NCBI GenBank assembly: GCA_011772495.1
Contig: WVZL01000001.1
Coordinates: 49,084-113,083 of the forward strand
Length of the DNA stretch: 64,000 nt
Direction: 5' to 3'
Source of the DNA: Candidatus Aminicenantota bacterium
GTDB taxonomy: Bacteria > Acidobacteriota > Aminicenantia > Aminicenantales > Aminicenantaceae
Position numbers and translations under genes: made by a program. Below are positions 26,989-36,260 of the stretch, one piece after another. The notes below the pieces were generated by a model, which was not told where the DNA came from, searched no databases, and saw only the letters and a program-made list of their open reading frames with translations. Within the stretch, counting starts at the first letter, position 1. Each line of letters starts with the position of its first letter.

Positions 26989-29054
26989 GCCAAAACCATT
27001 AGGGCATCAACAGCCACCGCTCTCTTTTCATGAGCGATCAAGGGATTGATATCGAGTTCTTGGAGGCGGTTGTTGCTGAGCAAAAGATGCGAAACATTTA
27101 ACAAGACATTCGCTATGGCGTCTAGGTTACACTTTGCTTTTCCTCTGTATCCTTTCAGGATGGAGTAACCTTTGAGCTCCTGGATCATATTCAACGCTTC
27201 CCTCTTATCTAAAGGACAAATCCTGAGGGATATATCTTTCAGCACCTCTGTAAACACTCCTCCTAATCCTAGTAGAACAGTGGGCCCAAAAATAGGGTCT
27301 GTTTTTCCTCCGATGATAAGCTCAACGCCAGGAGGTATGTATTCTTGAATGAGAACTTCTGATGACTGGCCGAATCTTTTCAGTATTTTTTGCCAAGCAT
27401 CTTTGAATTCTCCCTCATCTTTGAGGTCCACAAATACGCCACCTGTTTCAGACTTATGGAGGATATCTTGGGAGTGGATTTTCAAGACGACGGGAAAGCC
27501 GATACTTTTCGCCTCCTCCATGCCCTCTTCCATATTTTTAGCAATCGACTCTCGACAGACAGGAATCCCGTATTCTTGGAGGACTTTGGCGCTTTCACGT
27601 TCGGTAAGAGTCTTTTTACCTTCTTGACTGAGCTGCTCGAGCAAGATCGATAGTTTTAATGTTTTTTGCTCTGCGTCCTTGGATCTTTTTCTCTCTGAAT
27701 AAGTCCGGTATTTTACTAATCCGTTATAAGCGTGGACGCTCCGCTCTGGGGTGGGATAGATGGGGATGCTGTTTTGGTTAAAAATCTTGGAAAGCTCTGG
27801 AGTATCAATAGTAAAGGAGACGACTGGTTTAGCGTGTTTTTTACTCGCTTTCACAAAGGCAGAGGCAAACTCTTTTCTATCCAGGCCAACATTTATGGCT
27901 ATCGCGCCGCCAATTTCTGGGAGAGAAAAAACGGTGTCCACACAGGCTTCGTAGTTATCCGGATTCATCTGGGGAGTCATGTCGACAGGATTCGAATCAG
28001 CTCCGAAGAAAGGAATATATCTTTTGATCTGTTCTCTTATCAGCTCTGAAAACTTTGGTACTCCGAGTCCGATCTCTTCGCAAGTGTCGCTGGCCGTTAC
28101 CGATGGTCCTCCAGAGATGGTGAGTATAGCCAGATTGTTGTTTTTCGGGAGACAGCCATGCCATGAAGAGAGACCCATGGTAACGTCAAAAAATTCCTCT
28201 GTGTTCAAAGCAGAAATAACGCCTGACTGCTTGAAAGCAGCCTCATAGACCTGGTAGGAGCCTGCCAGGGCTCCGGTATGAGATTTAGCAGCTCGGGTGC
28301 CTGCTTCACTCCTTCCAGCTTTGAACGCTACTATGGGTTTCAGGCGTGAGACCTCGGAGGCGGCGGCGATGAACTCTTGTCCATCCCTTATATCTTCTAT
28401 GAAAAGAGCTATCGTACGAGTATCCTCATCTTTGGAGAGATACCTTAAAATATCAGCTTGGTTGATGTCAATCATATTCCCGATGCTGACAAACTTTGAG
28501 ATCCCTATGCGCCTCTGCCGAATCTCGTTGAAAAGGATGCCTCCGTAGGCTCCGCTCTGAGAGATGAAGCTGATATTCCCTTGAATACGGGGTAATTCCC
28601 AGAAATAGGTTCCGTTCAGGTTGGCAGAAAGATTGTATATTCCCATGCAGTTCGGACCCAGAGCTCTCATCCCAGAAGAAAGACAGATTTTTCTGATTCT
28701 TTTCTGAATCTGCTCTCCCTCTGAACCAGCCTCTTGAAAACCGGAGGACAATATCACCAGCGATTTCACGCCGCATTCACCGCATTCCTGTACAACGGGA
28801 AGCACGAGATGGCTGGGGATGCTCAGGAGGGCTAGGTCGACCTTCTCTGGAATCGAGCTAATTCTTGGGTAAGCTTTTTGACCGAGAATCGTGTCTATTT
28901 TGGGGTTGACGGGGTACACTTTCCCCTTATATTTGTAATCTATGACATTTTTATGGAGGATATACCCGAGTTTTTCCGGATCCTGAGAAGCACCGACCAC
29001 TGCTATGCTTCTTGGATTAAACAGTGTATCCAGAGCGTTCTTTGGACTTTCCAT
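26985..29054 (-). CDS. NDP-forming acyl-CoA synthetase, fused alpha and beta domains
   Basis: The roughly 689-residue protein joins the CoA-binding/ligase part (RSIAVVGASQDPEKLGYILHKN near the start, SQSGAYGGILFNE, AAKSHTGALAGSY with the phosphorylated His) to a C-terminal ATP-grasp domain (KVLQEYGIPVCRE, GFPVVLKIHSQDILHKSETGGV, GLGGVFTEVLKD). These enzymes turn acyl-CoA plus ADP and Pi into free acid and ATP, the energy-yielding step of peptide fermentation. I prefer ATG 29054 to the TTG at 29096. It shares an operon with hisC; acyl-CoA from IorAB is a likely substrate. Confidence 0.9.
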   Translation of the reverse strand: MESPKNALDTLFNPRSIAVVGASQDPEKLGYILHKNVIDYKYKGKVYPVNPKIDTILGQKAYPRISSIPEKVDLALLSIPSHLVLPVVQECGECGVKSLVILSSGFQEAGSEGEQIQKRIRKICLSSGMRALGPNCMGIYNLSANLNGTYFWELPRIQGNISFISQSGAYGGILFNEIRQRRIGISKFVSIGNMIDINQADILRYLSKDEDTRTIALFIEDIRDGQEFIAAASEVSRLKPIVAFKAGRSEAGTRAAKSHTGALAGSYQVYEAAFKQSGVISALNTEEFFDVTMGLSSWHGCLPKNNNLAILTISGGPSVTASDTCEEIGLGVPKFSELIREQIKRYIPFFGADSNPVDMTPQMNPDNYEACVDTVFSLPEIGGAIAINVGLDRKEFASAFVKASKKHAKPVVSFTIDTPELSKIFNQNSIPIYPTPERSVHAYNGLVKYRTYSERKRSKDAEQKTLKLSILLEQLSQEGKKTLTERESAKVLQEYGIPVCRESIAKNMEEGMEEAKSIGFPVVLKIHSQDILHKSETGGVFVDLKDEGEFKDAWQKILKRFGQSSEVLIQEYIPPGVELIIGGKTDPIFGPTVLLGLGGVFTEVLKDISLRICPLDKREALNMIQELKGYSILKGYRGKAKCNLDAIANVLLNVSHLLLSNNRLQELDINPLIAHEKRAVAVDALMVLA

Positions 29055-29160
29055 ACTCTGCTTGTGTATTTTTAAACAATTTTTCTCTAAAATCAACTTA
29101 ATTTAAAAATAGGAGAAAAATTTAAACTACCCCCATTATATTTTGCTTTGAATTTGTCAT

Positions 29161-29189
29161 TTGAACTTTTCATTCTGATATTATATTAT
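29161..29189 (+). promoter_or_regulatory. Promoter of the acyl-CoA/mutase cluster
   Basis: TTGAAC at 29161-29166 and TATTAT at 29184-29189 with a 17-base spacer, 46 bases before the acyl-CoA dehydrogenase start. Confidence 0.45.
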
Positions 29190-29234
29190 CTTCCTATTCG
29201 CACGAATGGTATTGCTGTTTCGCCTTAAAAAATC

Positions 29235-30359
29235 ATGAAAGAAGAGGAATTATTCCGTAAGACCTTATCGCGGTTTGTTGACCAAGAGATCATGCCCGCT
29301 GCCCGGGAAATTGATGAGAAAGAGGAATTCCCAGAGGCGATTTTCAAAAAAGTCGCTAAACTGGGGTTCTTTGGAATCAGATATCCAAAAGAGATCGGAG
29401 GAGAAGGGGGGAATACAACCCTGTTCTGCATTCTGTGTGAAGAACTGGCCAGGGGGAGTATGGCCGTGGCTGCTTTCACGGCTATGCAATGCCTGATGGG
29501 TACAGATTTCATTTTCAGATACGGCACCGAAGACCATAAGAAAAGACTCCTCCTTCCTGCCCTCAAGGGAGAGAAGATCGTTGCCTTTGCGCTAACAGAA
29601 CCTGAGGCAGGAACTGACCTGTCTGCCATACGGACTACGGCCAAAAAAGTCAAGGATGGTTTTGTTATCAACGGTCTGAAAACCTGGATCACCAATGCAC
29701 CTTATGCCGATTGCTTTACTGTTCTCTGTCAAACCGATAAAGAAAAAGGACTGAAAGGTTTAGACTTCTTCCTCGTGGAAAAAGGTGCGCTCGGCCTTTC
29801 GGTGAGCACAAAATTCGATAAGCTGGGAACCAAAGGAGCGCCAGTTTCAGAGCTCTCTTTTGACGATTGTCACCTCCCGCTAGAGAATCGCCTCGGCGAA
29901 GAGGGAAAAGGTCATGATAATCTGAGGGCGATCCTGGCCGAAATTCGGGTCATGACCGCAGCACTTTCTCTTGGTCTGGCTAGAGCTGCCTGCGATGCTT
30001 CGATCCAATATGCCAAGGAAAGAGTTCAATTCGGCCGGCCGATCGGAAAATTCCAAGCTATCCAGATGAAAATAGCCAACCTGGCCACAGATATCGAGGC
30101 TTCCAGGCTCATGGTGTACAACACCACTCGGTTGATGGACCAAGGTATCGAAGGAATGAAAGAGGCTTCCATGGCCAAATATTTTGCCTCAGAGACTGCC
30201 TGTCGAGCCGCTGATGAGGCCACCCGAATATTCGGAGCCTACGGCTTTTCCATGGAGTATCCTGTGCAGCGATTCTACCGAGATGCCAGATTCCTCTTGT
30301 ATGGAGGAGGAACTTCAGAGATTCTTCAGGTGATCATTGCCAAGGAACTCGGGCTGTAA
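29235..30359 (+). CDS. Acyl-CoA dehydrogenase
   Basis: The 374-residue FAD enzyme has ALTEPEAGTDLSAIRTTA (about 120-137) and GLKTWITNAPYADCFTVL, the flavin-binding signatures. The helical C-terminal domain has RVQFGRPIGKFQAIQMKIANLA and the final YRDARFLLYGGGTSEI, where GGGTSEI follows the position of the catalytic base of short-chain enzymes. It oxidises an acyl-CoA to the enoyl-CoA, passing electrons to ETF; no ETF genes are in the window. It begins the plus-strand cluster and ends 2 bases before the B12-binding subunit, so it is co-translated. No Shine-Dalgarno is obvious. Confidence 0.92.
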   Translation: MKEEELFRKTLSRFVDQEIMPAAREIDEKEEFPEAIFKKVAKLGFFGIRYPKEIGGEGGNTTLFCILCEELARGSMAVAAFTAMQCLMGTDFIFRYGTEDHKKRLLLPALKGEKIVAFALTEPEAGTDLSAIRTTAKKVKDGFVINGLKTWITNAPYADCFTVLCQTDKEKGLKGLDFFLVEKGALGLSVSTKFDKLGTKGAPVSELSFDDCHLPLENRLGEEGKGHDNLRAILAEIRVMTAALSLGLARAACDASIQYAKERVQFGRPIGKFQAIQMKIANLATDIEASRLMVYNTTRLMDQGIEGMKEASMAKYFASETACRAADEATRIFGAYGFSMEYPVQRFYRDARFLLYGGGTSEILQVIIAKELGL

Positions 30360-30361
30360 GA

Positions 30362-30781
30362 ATGAGTGAATCCTCTGAAGGAAAAAGAATCAGGGTCTTG
30401 ATAGCCAAGCCAGGTTTGGACGGGCATGACCGAGGCGCCAAAGTTGTGGTTCACACCCTCAAAGATGCAGGGATGGAGGTCATTTACTCTGGCCTTCACA
30501 AGACCATCGAAGAAATCGTGAAAACAGCCTTGCAAGAGGATGTGGATGTGATCGGACTGTCCATTTATTCTGGAGCTCATCTTCCCCTCAGCAAGAGATT
30601 GATAGAACGGGTGAAAGAGGAAGGACTGACCGATAAATTGGTTTTGGTCGGCGGGAATATTCCCCACCGAGATATCAAGACTCTTCAAGAATATGGAGTT
30701 GCTGGCATTTTTAGCACTGGGGCTGATCTTAACAGTATTGTCGAGTTCATAAGAAAGAGGATCGAGGGGAAAAATGAGTAA
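30362..30781 (+). CDS. mcmA2: Methylmalonyl-CoA mutase, B12-binding subunit
   Basis: The 139-residue protein is a free-standing cobalamin domain. KPGLDGHDRGAK carries the D-x-H-x-x-G motif (D20, H22, G25), in which His22 is the lower cobalt ligand. GLSIYSGAH and LVGGNIP complete the nucleotide-tail pocket. It pairs with the following 536-residue catalytic subunit, whose start it overlaps by 8 bases, the split arrangement common in archaea and anaerobes. No MeaB/ArgK chaperone gene is nearby. Confidence 0.93.
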   Translation: MSESSEGKRIRVLIAKPGLDGHDRGAKVVVHTLKDAGMEVIYSGLHKTIEEIVKTALQEDVDVIGLSIYSGAHLPLSKRLIERVKEEGLTDKLVLVGGNIPHRDIKTLQEYGVAGIFSTGADLNSIVEFIRKRIEGKNE

Positions 30782-32384
30782 ACCGAAGTTCGATGAGCTC
30801 AAAGAGATTATTCTCGAATCCGGGATTAAAGTCAGACCAGTCTACGGACCTGAAGACATCAAAGACACAGAATTCGACAAGGCGATAGGCCGACCCGGTG
30901 AATATCCTTTCACCAGGGGAATTCATCCCATGATGTACCGCAAACGTCCCTGGACCATGCGCCAGTATTCGGGGTTTGGGACTGCCAAGGAAACCAACGC
31001 TCGGTTCAAATGGCTTTTAGAACAAGGGCAAACAGCCCTTAATGTGGCCTTTGACTTGCCGACTCAGCTCGGACTGGATTCCGATGACCCGCGGGCCGAA
31101 AGAGAAGTGGGTCGGGTAGGAATGACCATAGACACTCTCCAGGATTTGGAAGAAGCTTTTACCGATATCCCCATCGAGCAAATCAGCACCTCGCTCACTA
31201 TCAACCCCGTGGCCTCAGTCATGCTGGCCATGTATCTAGTGGTGGCTGAGAAGCATGGTATACCCTGGGACCAAATCAGGGGCACCACCCAGAATGATAT
31301 CTTGAAAGAATACATAGGCCGGGGCACCTGGATATTCCCTGTCGAGCCTTCCATAAGGCTGATCGGGGATATGGTGGAGTTCTGTTCCCAAAATGTTCCC
31401 AAATTCAATCCTTTCAGTGTCTGCGGCTATCATATCAGAGAATCAGGAGCTACTCCTGTTCAGGAGATGGCTTATGCCTTTGAGATTGCCACAACTTATA
31501 TCCAGGAAGTTCTCAAGCGAAGGCTCTCCATCGACGATTTTGCCCCCAGGATAGCTTTCAATTTTGACATCCACGGTAACTTGTGGGAGCAGGTGGCCAA
31601 ATTCAGGGCAGGGAGAAGGCTATGGGCGAAGATCATCAAGCAACGATTCGGAGCCAAGAATCCCAGGTCCATGACTTTAAGGATGATTGCCGGGGGAGGT
31701 GGAGGTGGCTTGACCATCCAGCAGCCTGAGAACAATATAGTGCGCGGCGCCTATTATGCTTTAATATCAGCCCTATCAGGAACCCAGACTATGGCTCTGT
31801 GTTCTTATGATGAGGCTTACACGATTCCCTCCAAGAAAGCTGCTCTGATCAGTTTGCGGACGATGCAGATCCTGGCCGATGAGATGGGGCTAAGGGATAC
31901 GGTCGATCCCCTGGGCGGCTCCTATTATATCGAGTGGCTGACCAATGAGATGGAGAAGAAGATCGAAGAGTGCATGGAGAAAGTGGAAGAGGCAGGAGGT
32001 ATGATCAAAGCCGTAGAATCAGGCTATATCCAGAGCGAGGTGAGCCGCCAAGCCTATCTTCAGGAAAAGAAGATACAAGCAGGAGAAATCCCGAAAATCG
32101 GAGTGAATAAATACGTTTTGGAGGAGGAAGAAGCCCAAATTGAGTTTCATGCCTTTAACCCTAAAGTTGCCAAAGAGCAGAAGAGAAAATTGAAAGAAAT
32201 TAAAGCGCGAAGGAATAGCCAGGAAGTGGAAGAAGCGCTTCAGGCATTAAGAAAGGCTGCTCAAACCAATGAAAACATTATGACTCCTGTATTGAAGGCG
32301 GTAAGAGCCTACACAACTTTGGGGGAGATAACCAAAGTTTTCAAGGAAGTATTCGGAGAGTTCAAAGAGCCTGTTGGATTATGA
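30774..32384 (+). CDS. mcmA1: Methylmalonyl-CoA mutase, large catalytic subunit
   Basis: The 536-residue barrel subunit interconverts succinyl-CoA and methylmalonyl-CoA. Tyr65 (RQYSGF) and Arg183 (IGRGTW) align with Tyr89 and Arg207 of the Propionibacterium enzyme, which hold the substrate carboxylate; isobutyryl-CoA mutase instead has Phe and Gln. GTTQND and GYHIRESG with His220 are also kept. This supports true methylmalonyl-CoA specificity. RPWTMRQYSGFGTAKETN and the IDPLGGSYYIE-type DPLGGSYYIE segment are family signatures. The epimerase-like gene at 36.3 kb would supply the right epimer. Confidence 0.93.
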   Translation: MSKPKFDELKEIILESGIKVRPVYGPEDIKDTEFDKAIGRPGEYPFTRGIHPMMYRKRPWTMRQYSGFGTAKETNARFKWLLEQGQTALNVAFDLPTQLGLDSDDPRAEREVGRVGMTIDTLQDLEEAFTDIPIEQISTSLTINPVASVMLAMYLVVAEKHGIPWDQIRGTTQNDILKEYIGRGTWIFPVEPSIRLIGDMVEFCSQNVPKFNPFSVCGYHIRESGATPVQEMAYAFEIATTYIQEVLKRRLSIDDFAPRIAFNFDIHGNLWEQVAKFRAGRRLWAKIIKQRFGAKNPRSMTLRMIAGGGGGGLTIQQPENNIVRGAYYALISALSGTQTMALCSYDEAYTIPSKKAALISLRTMQILADEMGLRDTVDPLGGSYYIEWLTNEMEKKIEECMEKVEEAGGMIKAVESGYIQSEVSRQAYLQEKKIQAGEIPKIGVNKYVLEEEEAQIEFHAFNPKVAKEQKRKLKEIKARRNSQEVEEALQALRKAAQTNENIMTPVLKAVRAYTTLGEITKVFKEVFGEFKEPVGL

Positions 32385-32427
32385 ATCCATGTCTTGACTA
32401 CCAGATAAAGAACAGGGAAGAACGAAC

Positions 32428-33618
32428 ATGAGAGGACCGCTAGCCAAGGTAAGAATCTTAGATTTATCCCGCATGCTATCCGGTCCTTTTGGCTCGATGG
32501 TGTTGGCTGACCTTGGGGCTGAAGTGATCAAGATCGAAGAGCCTGAGGGAGGAGACAAGACCCGCACCATGGGACCAAAACTCTCAGAGGGGCAGAGCGC
32601 CTATTTTCTGAGCATTAACCGGAACAAGAAAAGCCTGGCCCTTGACTTGAGGAAAGAGAAGGGAAGAGAGATTTTCTATGAATTGGTGAAGCTCTCAGAT
32701 GTGGTCTTTGACAATTTCCGCCCTGGAGTGCTGGAGAGATTGGGCTGCGATTATGAGACCTTAAAGCGCTTCAACCCAAAAATCATAAGCTGTTCGATTT
32801 CTTCCTTCGGACACACGGGTCCGGATAAGGATTTGCCAGGTTTCGACCTCATCCTCCAGGCTCGAGCGGGGGCTATGTCTATCACTGGAGAACCGGGAAG
32901 GCCTCCGGTGCGGATGGGGATCCCGACCGGCGATCTCGCCGGGGCCATGTATGCGGCTCTGGCAGTAGTGGCAGCTCTGTATTCTCGTGAAAAAACGGGA
33001 GTCGGTCAGAAAATAGACATCAGCCTCCTGGATTGCCAGGCAGCGTTTCTGACTTACGTGGCTCAGTATTATATCCTCAATGGCCGAGTTCCTGGGCCTA
33101 TCGGTTCAGGGCATCAGACTGTGGTTCCCTACCAGGCTTTTCAGACCAAGGATGAATACATCGCCATCGCCATTTTTGTCGAAAAATTCTGGGAGAAATT
33201 GTGCCGAGTTCTGGGGCTTGCTCCCCTGGTGGAAGATGCCAAATTTTGCACCAATGACCTGAGAAGAGAGAATAAGGCCGAACTTTTGCCGATCTTGGAG
33301 AAAAAATTCTTGGAAAAAACTGCGGCTGAATGGTTAAACCTTTTAGCCGATGAAGGAATTCCTTCAGCTCCAGTGAATACAGTCGACAAAGTGCTGTCTG
33401 ACCCTCAACTCTTGTCCCGGAATATGCTGGTTGAAGCGGATCATCCTGCTTACGGCAAGGTGAGAGTCTTGGGAAATCCTATGAAAATGTCAGAGATAGA
33501 GGAGCAGGCATTTGCTGCTGCTCCTACCCTTGGAGAGCACACGGAAGAAATACTCTCAGAGTTATTGGGGTATTCAGAAGCTCAAATCGAGAAACTGAGA
33601 AAGGAAAATTTAATCTGA
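32428..33618 (+). CDS. CaiB/BaiF-family (class III) CoA-transferase
   Basis: The 396-residue protein opens LAKVRILDLSRMLSGPFGSMVLADLGAEVIKIE, the family signature. The acyl-Asp nucleophile is Asp169 in IPTGDLAGAMYA, the same number as in formyl-CoA transferase. LDLRKEKGR and NFRPGVLERLG are also typical. It transfers CoA between carboxylic acids; the substrate cannot be read. Its position between the mutase and a FadH-like reductase suggests it activates an acid that enters this cluster. Confidence 0.9.
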   Translation: MRGPLAKVRILDLSRMLSGPFGSMVLADLGAEVIKIEEPEGGDKTRTMGPKLSEGQSAYFLSINRNKKSLALDLRKEKGREIFYELVKLSDVVFDNFRPGVLERLGCDYETLKRFNPKIISCSISSFGHTGPDKDLPGFDLILQARAGAMSITGEPGRPPVRMGIPTGDLAGAMYAALAVVAALYSREKTGVGQKIDISLLDCQAAFLTYVAQYYILNGRVPGPIGSGHQTVVPYQAFQTKDEYIAIAIFVEKFWEKLCRVLGLAPLVEDAKFCTNDLRRENKAELLPILEKKFLEKTAAEWLNLLADEGIPSAPVNTVDKVLSDPQLLSRNMLVEADHPAYGKVRVLGNPMKMSEIEEQAFAAAPTLGEHTEEILSELLGYSEAQIEKLRKENLI

Positions 33619-33714
33619 AGTATGTACTGGTCATCCTTAAGCCTCGACGTAAAGAAGTCATGAGAATCCCGAGGATTTTTCTGGCTCTGCAGAAACTTTG
33701 GAAGGAGAGCAAGC

Positions 33715-35742
33715 ATGTTACCAGGTGAAAAGAAATACCCTCATATCTTCAGCCCGGTTCAGATCGGAAAGATATGGGCTAAGAATCGGATTAAGTATGC
33801 CTCTACGGAAACAAACTTCAATTACAGCGATGGTTTTGTCTCAGAAAAAGAACTGGCTTATATAGAGGCCCATGCTCGAGGTGGCTCCGGAATCGTAACC
33901 ACCCAGGGTGCCTACACTGACCCCAGAGGCGAAGGGCAGGGGTATGTGGGCATGATGGGAATCTGGGACGATAAGTTTATTCCTGGACTGATGAAAATGG
34001 CTGACGTTATCCATAAGGCAGATGCGCTGGCCTGTCTTCAGTTGATGCACTGCGGACGAGTTGGAGGGATTAACCTTCCTTATACTGTCGGATCATCAGC
34101 CATTCGCCAGAGACTGCGCCGGTTCCGCCCTCAAAGGAAGATGAGCATACCCGAGGTTGAGGAGTGTATCCAGGAACATATTGATGGCGCTCGCAGGGCA
34201 GTGGAGGCTGGCTATGACATTATCGAGATATCAGGAATCGTGGGCTATCTCATTTCTAATTTTGTCTCCAAGTTCACCAATTGGAGAAGTGACGAATACG
34301 GAGGAGACATCAAGGGCCGATGCACGTTTATGAGAAAGATTATCGAGGGGATCCGCCAAGAAATCGGGCCTGATATTCCCCTCGGCATCCGCCTCTGCGG
34401 ATGGGAGATGCTGGATGACGTGGAAGGGAACACAGAGGAGGAGAGCTTAGAGTCCATTAGGATCGCCGAGGAAGCGGGGTGCGATTACCTCAGCGTCACA
34501 GTCGGCTGGCAAGAGTCTCTGGGTTCAGTCATCTCAAGGGATATACCTATGGGCAAATGGCTCTACGTGGCTGAGCGGACAAAGAAAGCCGTGAAAATAC
34601 CTATCAGTATGGCCTACCGCCTGTTCACTCCAGATATACCTGAAAAGGCTATCGCTGAGGGCAAGCTGGATATCTGGGAAATGTGCCGGCCGCAGATTGC
34701 TGACCCACACCTGCCGAATAAGGTCAAGTGGGACAAACAAGAAGATATCATTCCCTGCATAGCTTGTCAGGTCTGTCTAGCCCGGCTTTTTCGCGACGCT
34801 CCTGTCACTTGTACTGTTCGTCCTTCTTGTGGTCATGAAAATGAGCCCGAATGGGGTTATTACGGCTTTGCCAAAGCAGAGAAGAAGAGAAAGATCATTG
34901 TGGCCGGAGCTGGTATTGCTGGTCTTCAGGCTGCCCGGATCGCTGCTGAGAAGGGACATGAAGTCACTGTCTACGAAAAAACTGGTCACATCGGAGGCCA
35001 GTGGTATTATGCCTCTCGAAATCCTTGGGGAGAAGACTCTGATAAATACTGGGATGACCAGGAATTCATGAGGTGGGTCAACCATATGAAGGCCCAGGGT
35101 GATAAGTTCGGAGTGAAATTTGTCCTTAATACAGAGGTAACCAAGGAGCTTCTCGAAAAAGAAAATCCGGACTCGCTGGTCATTGCTACCGGAGCAGTTC
35201 CTGAGGTTCCTGATATTCCTGGGGCAGATAAGCCTCATGTAAAGAGCATGTTTGACGTCTTTACTGGAAAAGCGAAGTTGGGGAAAAAAATTGTGATCCT
35301 GGGCGGCTCGGGAGCAGCCATATCCCTGGCCTTGTATGTGATTGAAAAGATGGAGAAGGAGGGAATAAAGGATTACAGCTTAGCCATGATTGATCCTGCT
35401 CCCCGCTTTGGCTGGGATGTGAATCCTTCCTACATCTGGCGCTACCGGCTGAGGCTCAAGCAGGCTAAGGTTCAGCAGTTGACCTATGGACAGGTGAAGG
35501 AGATCACGGCTAAAAGCGTGAAGGCCGACTGGACGATCGTTGACCGCAAGACTAAAGAGAAGCAGCAGTTCAAAGGCCAATCCCTACCCGCCGATACCGT
35601 CATCCTGGCTCAGCTTGTTCCCAGCCAAGAACTGGGCTATGGCTCTTTCAAGGGCGATACAGCTATGATAGGTGATTGTGTTTGGGTCAGGCGCGGCTTT
35701 GATGCCATCCAGGATGGCTACCGCTTGGGAATGAGATTTTAA
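33715..35742 (+). CDS. NADH:flavin oxidoreductase / 2,4-dienoyl-CoA reductase-like flavoprotein
   Basis: The 675-residue protein has the FadH/Old Yellow Enzyme layout. An FMN barrel covers about 1-345, with FSPVQIGKIWAKNRI, HCGRVGG and AGYDIIEISG. A CIACQVCLARLF...TCTVRP cluster site (Cys-x2-Cys-x2-Cys-x11/12-Cys) follows. The FAD/NAD domain begins KIIVAGAGIAGLQAARIAAEKGHEVTVYEK and has ILGGSGAAISLAL. Electrons run NAD(P)H-FAD-4Fe4S-FMN to an unsaturated substrate. A good GGAGAG site precedes the ATG. The ferredoxin downstream may be its partner. Trimethylamine dehydrogenase-like enzymes share the layout. Confidence 0.88.
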   Translation: MLPGEKKYPHIFSPVQIGKIWAKNRIKYASTETNFNYSDGFVSEKELAYIEAHARGGSGIVTTQGAYTDPRGEGQGYVGMMGIWDDKFIPGLMKMADVIHKADALACLQLMHCGRVGGINLPYTVGSSAIRQRLRRFRPQRKMSIPEVEECIQEHIDGARRAVEAGYDIIEISGIVGYLISNFVSKFTNWRSDEYGGDIKGRCTFMRKIIEGIRQEIGPDIPLGIRLCGWEMLDDVEGNTEEESLESIRIAEEAGCDYLSVTVGWQESLGSVISRDIPMGKWLYVAERTKKAVKIPISMAYRLFTPDIPEKAIAEGKLDIWEMCRPQIADPHLPNKVKWDKQEDIIPCIACQVCLARLFRDAPVTCTVRPSCGHENEPEWGYYGFAKAEKKRKIIVAGAGIAGLQAARIAAEKGHEVTVYEKTGHIGGQWYYASRNPWGEDSDKYWDDQEFMRWVNHMKAQGDKFGVKFVLNTEVTKELLEKENPDSLVIATGAVPEVPDIPGADKPHVKSMFDVFTGKAKLGKKIVILGGSGAAISLALYVIEKMEKEGIKDYSLAMIDPAPRFGWDVNPSYIWRYRLRLKQAKVQQLTYGQVKEITAKSVKADWTIVDRKTKEKQQFKGQSLPADTVILAQLVPSQELGYGSFKGDTAMIGDCVWVRRGFDAIQDGYRLGMRF

Positions 35743-35814
35743 AATGGCGAGACTCTTCTTGGCTTGGCGGAAAACCTCATGTGCAAAGAAAGCTCATGAA
35801 AGGAGAAATGTATT

Positions 35815-36132
35815 ATGATACTGAATGAAATTCCGAGTGCTCGTCCTCAGATACCGGGCACGAAGATGAGTGTTTATAACCATTCTAGCTCCAGCCATAC
35901 TGGGCTCTATCCCTGGATTGATGCTTTTCGGTGCAACGGCTGCGGAGCGTGCACGAGGGCCTGTCCCCCGGGTATTATCGGATTGCACAAAGGGAAGGCA
36001 GCGGTTGTTCTTGACCTCTGCCAGCAGTGCGGAGAGTGTTTCGAAGCCTGTCCTGTCGAGGGCGCTATAATTTACAAGCTTCCTCCCGGCTCACCAGAAA
36101 CAGGGAATACCCCCTATTTCTCCCGAAAATAA
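35815..36132 (+). CDS. Ferredoxin-type protein with two 4Fe-4S motifs
   Basis: The 105-residue protein has RCNGCGACTRACPP and LCQQCGECFEACP, two complete Cys-x2-Cys-x2-Cys-x3-Cys-Pro sites. A 35-40-residue N-terminal extension precedes them, and a Gly/Pro tail follows. AAAGGAG precedes the ATG. It sits behind the FadH-like gene and probably carries its electrons, or is an iron-sulfur subunit of an oxidoreductase in this cluster. Confidence 0.85.
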   Translation: MILNEIPSARPQIPGTKMSVYNHSSSSHTGLYPWIDAFRCNGCGACTRACPPGIIGLHKGKAAVVLDLCQQCGECFEACPVEGAIIYKLPPGSPETGNTPYFSRK

Positions 36133-36173
36133 GAAAGCCAATTGTCATTGCAAGTGGCGAAATTAAATTGTAA

Positions 36174-36204
36174 ATGCGAGGAACGTAGTGACGAAGCAAT
36201 CTCA
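36174..36204 (+). repeat. Intergenic repeat of the ...CGAAGCAATCTCA family, copy 1
   Basis: ATGCGAGGAACGTAGTGACG is followed by AAGCAATCTCA. It belongs to a family of short intergenic repeats (GCGAGGAxCGxAGxGACGAAGCAATCTC) found in many bacterial genomes. A variant copy in the same orientation lies at 36698-36731, on the other side of the epimerase-like gene. Confidence 0.6.
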
Positions 36205-36260
36205 TACATAGATAAATCGATCATCTGATTCACAGCCATCAGGGAAAAGGAGGATTTAAG

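Noticed and set aside
29225..29695. Long open frame antisense to acyl-CoA dehydrogenase
   Set aside because: Its Ser/Pro-rich translation is the usual shadow of a GC-balanced gene; the plus-strand gene is certain.
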